From: Theobroma cacao
Lineage: Eukaryota > Streptophyta > Magnoliopsida > Malvales > Malvaceae
NCBI RefSeq assembly: GCF_000208745.1
Contig: NC_030855.1
Coordinates: 13,292,233-13,356,232 of the forward strand
DNA: 64,000 nt
Direction: 5' to 3'
The position numbers and the translations under genes are program-made. Positions 59,648-64,000 of this stretch are shown here, one piece after another; position 1 is the first letter of the stretch, and each line of letters starts with the position of its first letter. The notes under the pieces are model-generated. The model saw only the letters and a list, made by a program, of their open reading frames with translations. It did not search any database and had not been told where the DNA came from.

Positions 59648-60163
59648 TGTTGGGTATTATTATGATATTTCTTAATTGAATAATTAAAAAAAAAACGTTT
59701 GAGATAGGATATTAATTTAAATTTAATTTTTTTAAATTTAAATAAGAATTATTTATTCATTGTATTTAAATTTAAATTGTTTAAATTTAAATAAAGATTA
59801 ATTATCTTTAAATTTAATTTGTTTAAATTTAAAACTAATATCCTATCTCTATATCCCTAATATGTCTATAAATAGTAAATAGACGTACTAGTTTTTTCAC
59901 ATAATCAAGAGTGAACGTGAGTTGTTCAGTAAGTCAAAAAAACCAAAACCTCTTTTCTTTTTTTTTCACTTCATTCTTGAGGCATCATCAAAGGCTAGAG
60001 GGTTTTGGAACGTATAATTCATTGTGGAGGACTCTAGTAGCCACTCCATAACAACCAGAGTGACGAGATCATTGTGTTCAAGAAATTGGATTTATAAGCC
60101 AAGCTTTTTTTATCAAAAAGGGAGTGGAATTTTTATCTGAAAAGGTAGGCTCACCTCCCAACA
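59648..60163 (+). mobile_element. Copia-type LTR
   Basis: 516 bp bounded by TGTTGGG and CCCAACA, followed by a primer site, so it is a 5' LTR in plus orientation. TATA box TATAAATA at 59867-59874. Upstream of it lies a ~150-bp foldback (59701-59849). I do not find the matching 3' LTR in the window. Confidence 0.85.
59701..59849. repeat. Foldback in copia LTR
   Basis: Perfect 14-bp arms GAGATAGGATATTA (59701-59714) and TAATATCCTATCTC (59836-59849), extendable inward with one indel, enclosing several TTTAAATTTAAA-type palindromes. Confidence 0.92.
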
Positions 60164-60164
60164 A

Positions 60165-60176
60165 TGGTATTAGAGC
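60165..60176 (+). promoter_or_regulatory. Primer binding site of copia element
   Basis: TGGTATTAGAGC, one base after the LTR end; one C-to-T change from the iMet consensus. Confidence 0.88.
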
Positions 60177-61254
60177 CAGGTTTTGGCTTGCTTTTATCTT
60201 TCTAATTTGTGTATATTTTGAAAGTATGTTTTAGTGATGATTTTAATTAATTTAAATTACCAGTGTATGATTTATTATGTATAAATCTATAATAGATATG
60301 TCCTATTTTTCATAAGCTTTCTAATGATGTATTATATCATAAAAAAAAATAATGCAAATTTATTTTTGTTGAAACTGATATGGGGAAGGAGTAGGCTTTA
60401 ATCCAATGCAAACAGATGCATTGGTCTAAGGCCACGTGGCACCTTATGGATGGCAGCAAAACAAAAAAAAATGGGGAAAAGAAAATACAACTAGCAAGAT
60501 TCAAACTTGCACTAACAAAGTCACTGAGAATTTAAAAAATACCTTTCAACCACTACACCAATGAAGCATCCTTGAGATGAAAGTGCGACAAATAATAAAG
60601 ACCAATAAGGTTTGGACACAACCACAGAGGGCTTGATGTGGCAGTTGTTGGGTGAGGGTTGATCATGCATCATAAACAAACAAAAATGCAATGCAAATAA
60701 AATTAACAAATTGAACTATGCCTCCCCCTCATAGGATCTTTTCCAGGACAAATTGACTATAGAATTAAATTAATAAATAAAATATATGATCATATCACTT
60801 TACCTAAATAACAAAGGTTGATGAATCTGTTATTAAACCACCAAATCAGCCTTCGAAAAGCTCAACCACCTCAACCCAGTTGTTGCAAACCAAAGTTGTC
60901 CAAGGAATCCTTGTGTAGCCTTTAATGGTAATCCACACTAATGAATTAGAAAATCTTTCTTTAAGGATTGAGATTGTTATGCCTTGACAATTTGCTAGAA
61001 AATATGAGTTTCATAAACTCATAATCCACATAAAAATTTGGAGCTGAGCACACAAAAGAAATCAAATGAATGAAAAACTAATTTTCTTCACACAAGGAAC
61101 AGCAAGGTTAAATAAAAAATTTCTAATGTGCCGTTCATCTAATTTTTCAACCACTTTTTTTTTTTTCTTTAGAGGCTATAGCAAGGTATTTGTACCTTGG
61201 ATTAATTTTAAACTCTAATTACAAAGCTATTTTGTAATTTTCAATTAATCCAAT
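60177..61254. mobile_element. Copia interior remnant and retroelement leader-like DNA
   Basis: No gag frame follows the primer site. The first ~200 bases are AT-rich. 60460-60590 contains a SINE-like head. 61090-61250 has a T-run and a leader-like sequence. No gene supported. Confidence 0.4.
60460..60575 (-). mobile_element. tRNA-like SINE head (candidate)
   Basis: Minus strand carries an A-box-like TGGTGTAGTGG (60550-60560) and a B-box-like GTTTGAATC (60498-60506) about 44 bases apart, close to tRNA spacing. The 3' end of the element is not defined. A decayed tRNA gene is the alternative, but stems do not pair convincingly. Confidence 0.45.
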
Positions 61255-64000
61255 TATCATGACCTAGTACTCCCCTCGAACTCGTGACAACCGTCACGGT
61301 GTCCCAATCGACACTCATTACCCGAAATGTCAATTGAAACCCCGCAAGGCTTTAATATCAGTTTCTCATTTCCCCTATGAGTAACCGTTGCCTAATATCA
61401 TGTTCTGAAAGATTTTAAGCTATTTCCAACTGAAATCAATAAAAAAATGATTTCTGTCTCACAAGGGCATTTTGGTCATTTTTCCTCAAAAGTTTCGAAA
61501 CCAACTAAAAATGTAGTATGCGAGTATAAAACACATAATTCATAATCAAAAATAAATTTAAACGTCTAAAACTTTCATTTAAAAATGAAATTATAACTAT
61601 TTGAATATAATAAAGATATAGAATAAAATATTCAATTTTCTCATAAAACAATATTTTTAGAACACTGCGTAAATAATTTTTGTAGCGTAAAAGCAAAATA
61701 AATTCATATATATTGTAATACAGTAAGCCAGAGTATTTAATTTAATTTACAGTAACAAGTGGACCCCCCAAATGACAAAAATGAACAAAGGCTGCAAATC
61801 TACAGTTTTTTAGGAAGTAAAGCCAACTGTAGCCTTTGACGATATTGGCTATCTACAACCTATACTGAGCCTGAAATGGGTGGAAAGGAGGGTGGTGAAA
61901 TTATATAATCCCAGTGAGTAAACAAATACCATCTAAAATATCTAAAGTCGAGTAAATGGAGACAGATAAAATAGTTCAACATATTGTAATTCAACACCTT
62001 TCAGTTTGTTTCAATCAAATAAAATCAATTCATATAAATCGAGTAATCAACATGACTTATAACTTTCTTAAAACTTTGGCTCATGCCAAAATCATTATCA
62101 TACTTAGTTATCAGGGATACCTTGGCAGAGGGCTATCCCAAACTGAGTCCGCCAAGGCTATTAAAAGTTATGTACGCATAAATCATGTTTTTATTTTGAA
62201 AACATAGTCGTTCCTTGGCGTTGGCTGAATTCCCCCTCACGTGGTGGTTTGGCGTGAAGTGAACTCTAAAATTCATACCTCGGGAGTTACCCCATTCGCC
62301 TCTCCAACCAAGGTAAAATATAACGGGATTCCATGCCCCTCTAATAGGCTGGTCCACAGAAAACCCGCCCCTTGCAGCAGCTTAAATCCACCATACAATA
62401 AAATTTTGACAACATGACATGACTAATATAATACTATCTAGCTTGTAAATGTAAAACAGAACAATTCATACAGTTCACCAAAAACACAACCCAGCCAGTC
62501 ATGCCAACACATTAACAAAAGCCATCAATTAAAATCATACATTTACAACACATCAGGGGTTTCCAATTACTCTATTTTCAAAATCATCATTCAATTTCAA
62601 GATAATTTATAAAATCTTTTCGTTTAAACACATTTTGTTTATAAACATAAAGGTTTACCATTTAAACCCATTTTTCATAAAATCATAAAATCAGATAAAA
62701 CCACTTTAAATAATTAAGACGATAGTAAGGTTACTCACAATGTCTAGAGTGCAAATTTTCGAAGTACTTTGACTACTGGTCCTCGAATGCAATTTCCTTG
62801 CCTTTATCGGAGGACTCACCACCTTGACATAGTACAAAATCGAGAAACTTACTACTATGGTACTAAATCGAAATTAAACTAATCTAGACTACTAATGCAT
62901 GATATGGAATGCAAAATGCACGGGTTACCATCTAAACCCGGTATTGGCCTAATTCGTCTTATCACCCGATTAATTGGCCAACGCGTCCAATTTAGCTCCA
63001 AATTGCTCCATTTCTTTTCCAATACCTTAATTCACCAAACACAAGTCAAATAACCTAAAATTTGGCAAAACCATCTTCACTTTTCTTCTTAAAATTTTTA
63101 GTCAATAATGGTGCATTAACACCGTGATTTTTCCTACTTAATTTTCTCACCATTATTCATCATTTTCTAAGCCATTTCTCTTGAAATAATAACAATCTAT
63201 CACCCACACACATCAAGGAAGATTCGGCCAATGAAGATTCATGGGGAAAATGGATTCTTTTCTTGTTGTTTTGCTTCTAGACATGGTAAACTAACTAAAA
63301 ACACTAACATAACTTAAAATCAAATCAATCTAACATCATTCTCTCTCCATACCCATTCCGACCAGCCATGAATTCATCATGAAAACATGTAATTTAACCA
63401 TGGAAAATGAGGAGACATGCATGGGAAAGGTAGATCACAAGTCAAAATCAAGAAATTTTACCTTTTGTCACTTGTTTCCTTGAATTTCCCACACTTTTCT
63501 CTTGAAATTCTTCACCTAGGGTTTTTGTTTTTCTTTTCTCCCTTTGTTCTTCTTTGTTTTTGGTTTGGCTGGCCATATGAAAGAAAATAGGCTGATTTTA
63601 TGCTTATTTTAAAGCTAAATAAATAATGGATATAAACTTGACACATGTCACCACATATTGGTCCATTTATAATTTCTTAACTATTAATCTTTGTCTCTCC
63701 ACCACTAAAATTTCTTCAATTATCCATGATAATATTGGATAAAATCCATGTGCTGGACAAGTGTCGGGTGGTGTAAAATTACAATTTTGTCCCTAAGGTG
63801 CCAAAATGACTATTTTACTCCTATGCTCGAAAAAAATGTCAAAATTAAAATTTTTCACTTCTCAAACTTAAATTATGTTCTAATAAGTCAATCTTGATCA
63901 ATTTTATTTAAAAATTTTATCCAACACCCACATCTTAACCTTGGGTGGCAAAATGACCATTTTACCCTTAGGTCATGAAAATTCCAATTTGACTCCAAAT
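61255..64000 (-). mobile_element. Family-B LTR, continues past window
   Basis: Starts TATCATGACC (terminal TG decayed to TA) and is collinear with 56289 onward to 'gactccaaat' at the last base of the window, so about 225 bases of LTR are expected beyond. No primer site is visible left of it. Confidence 0.85.

Noticed and set aside
60498..60560. Functional tRNA gene
   Set aside because: A and B boxes are present but the acceptor and anticodon stems do not pair convincingly.

Overview
The window looks like plant nuclear DNA, most likely a dicot, from a repeat-dense, AT-rich (probably pericentromeric) region. The evidence is the retroelement content: Ty1/copia Sirevirus-type and Ty3/gypsy Athila-, Tat- and Tekay-type sequences, initiator-Met-tRNA primer sites (TGGTATCAGAGC and variants) and tRNA-derived SINE-like heads. 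I see no host protein gene, rRNA, functional tRNA or CRISPR. Every long stretch I can assign is retrotransposon, solo LTR or relic. All coding regions found are broken element genes (gag, pol, env-like). Most long open frames are low-complexity or tandem-repeat artefacts.

Layout. 1-6522: minus-strand LTRs of a family called B here (TGTCACGACCC...), one of them a mosaic with family A, with a 344-N assembly gap. 6752-32571: one very old LTR (family D, about 3.4 kb once its inserts are removed) stuffed with a solo Athila-type LTR (8307-10034), a solo family-B LTR (10510-13459, perfect 5-bp target duplication) and a 17.7-kb Sirevirus-like element (13538-31286). That element has gag, pol and an env-like gene, and carries its own insert, a 7.7-kb minus-strand family-A element (22320-29979, perfect CACAC duplication). 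32572-33540: minus-strand relic of a second Sirevirus-like element. 33550-35478: copia-type LTR-like sequence. 35484-49348: Athila/Tat-type remains (LTR, 3' noncoding DNA, integrase C-terminus, second LTR copy), interrupted by a plus-strand solo LTR (38422-40895), an LTR/leader-like block (about 41028-42665) and a truncated Ty3 element with gag and a 2.9-kb LTR (about 43300-47835). 50608-59277: a two-LTR family-B element with perfect TTCCA duplications and no recognisable gene. 59648-60163: copia LTR plus primer site. 60177-61254: SINE-like and leader-like sequence. 61255-64000: another family-B LTR running off the window.

The elements do not cooperate as a pathway. The window is a stratified record of insertions. 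The relative order can be read from the nesting, and the LTR pairs agree with it: the family-A LTRs look more alike by eye than the LTRs of the Sirevirus that contains them.

No new functional system is evident. The most interesting recurring signal is architectural. Unrelated LTR families here each carry their own cluster of short perfect or near-perfect palindromes with different core sequences (TTAGTCGACTAA, ATCGACTAT...ATAGTCGAT, TTCTCGCTGCAGCGAGAA, AATGTATCGATACATT, GTAGCACTA...TAGTGCTAC). Sirevirus LTR palindromes are known. The apparent convergence across Ty1- and Ty3-type LTRs is what deserves a check.
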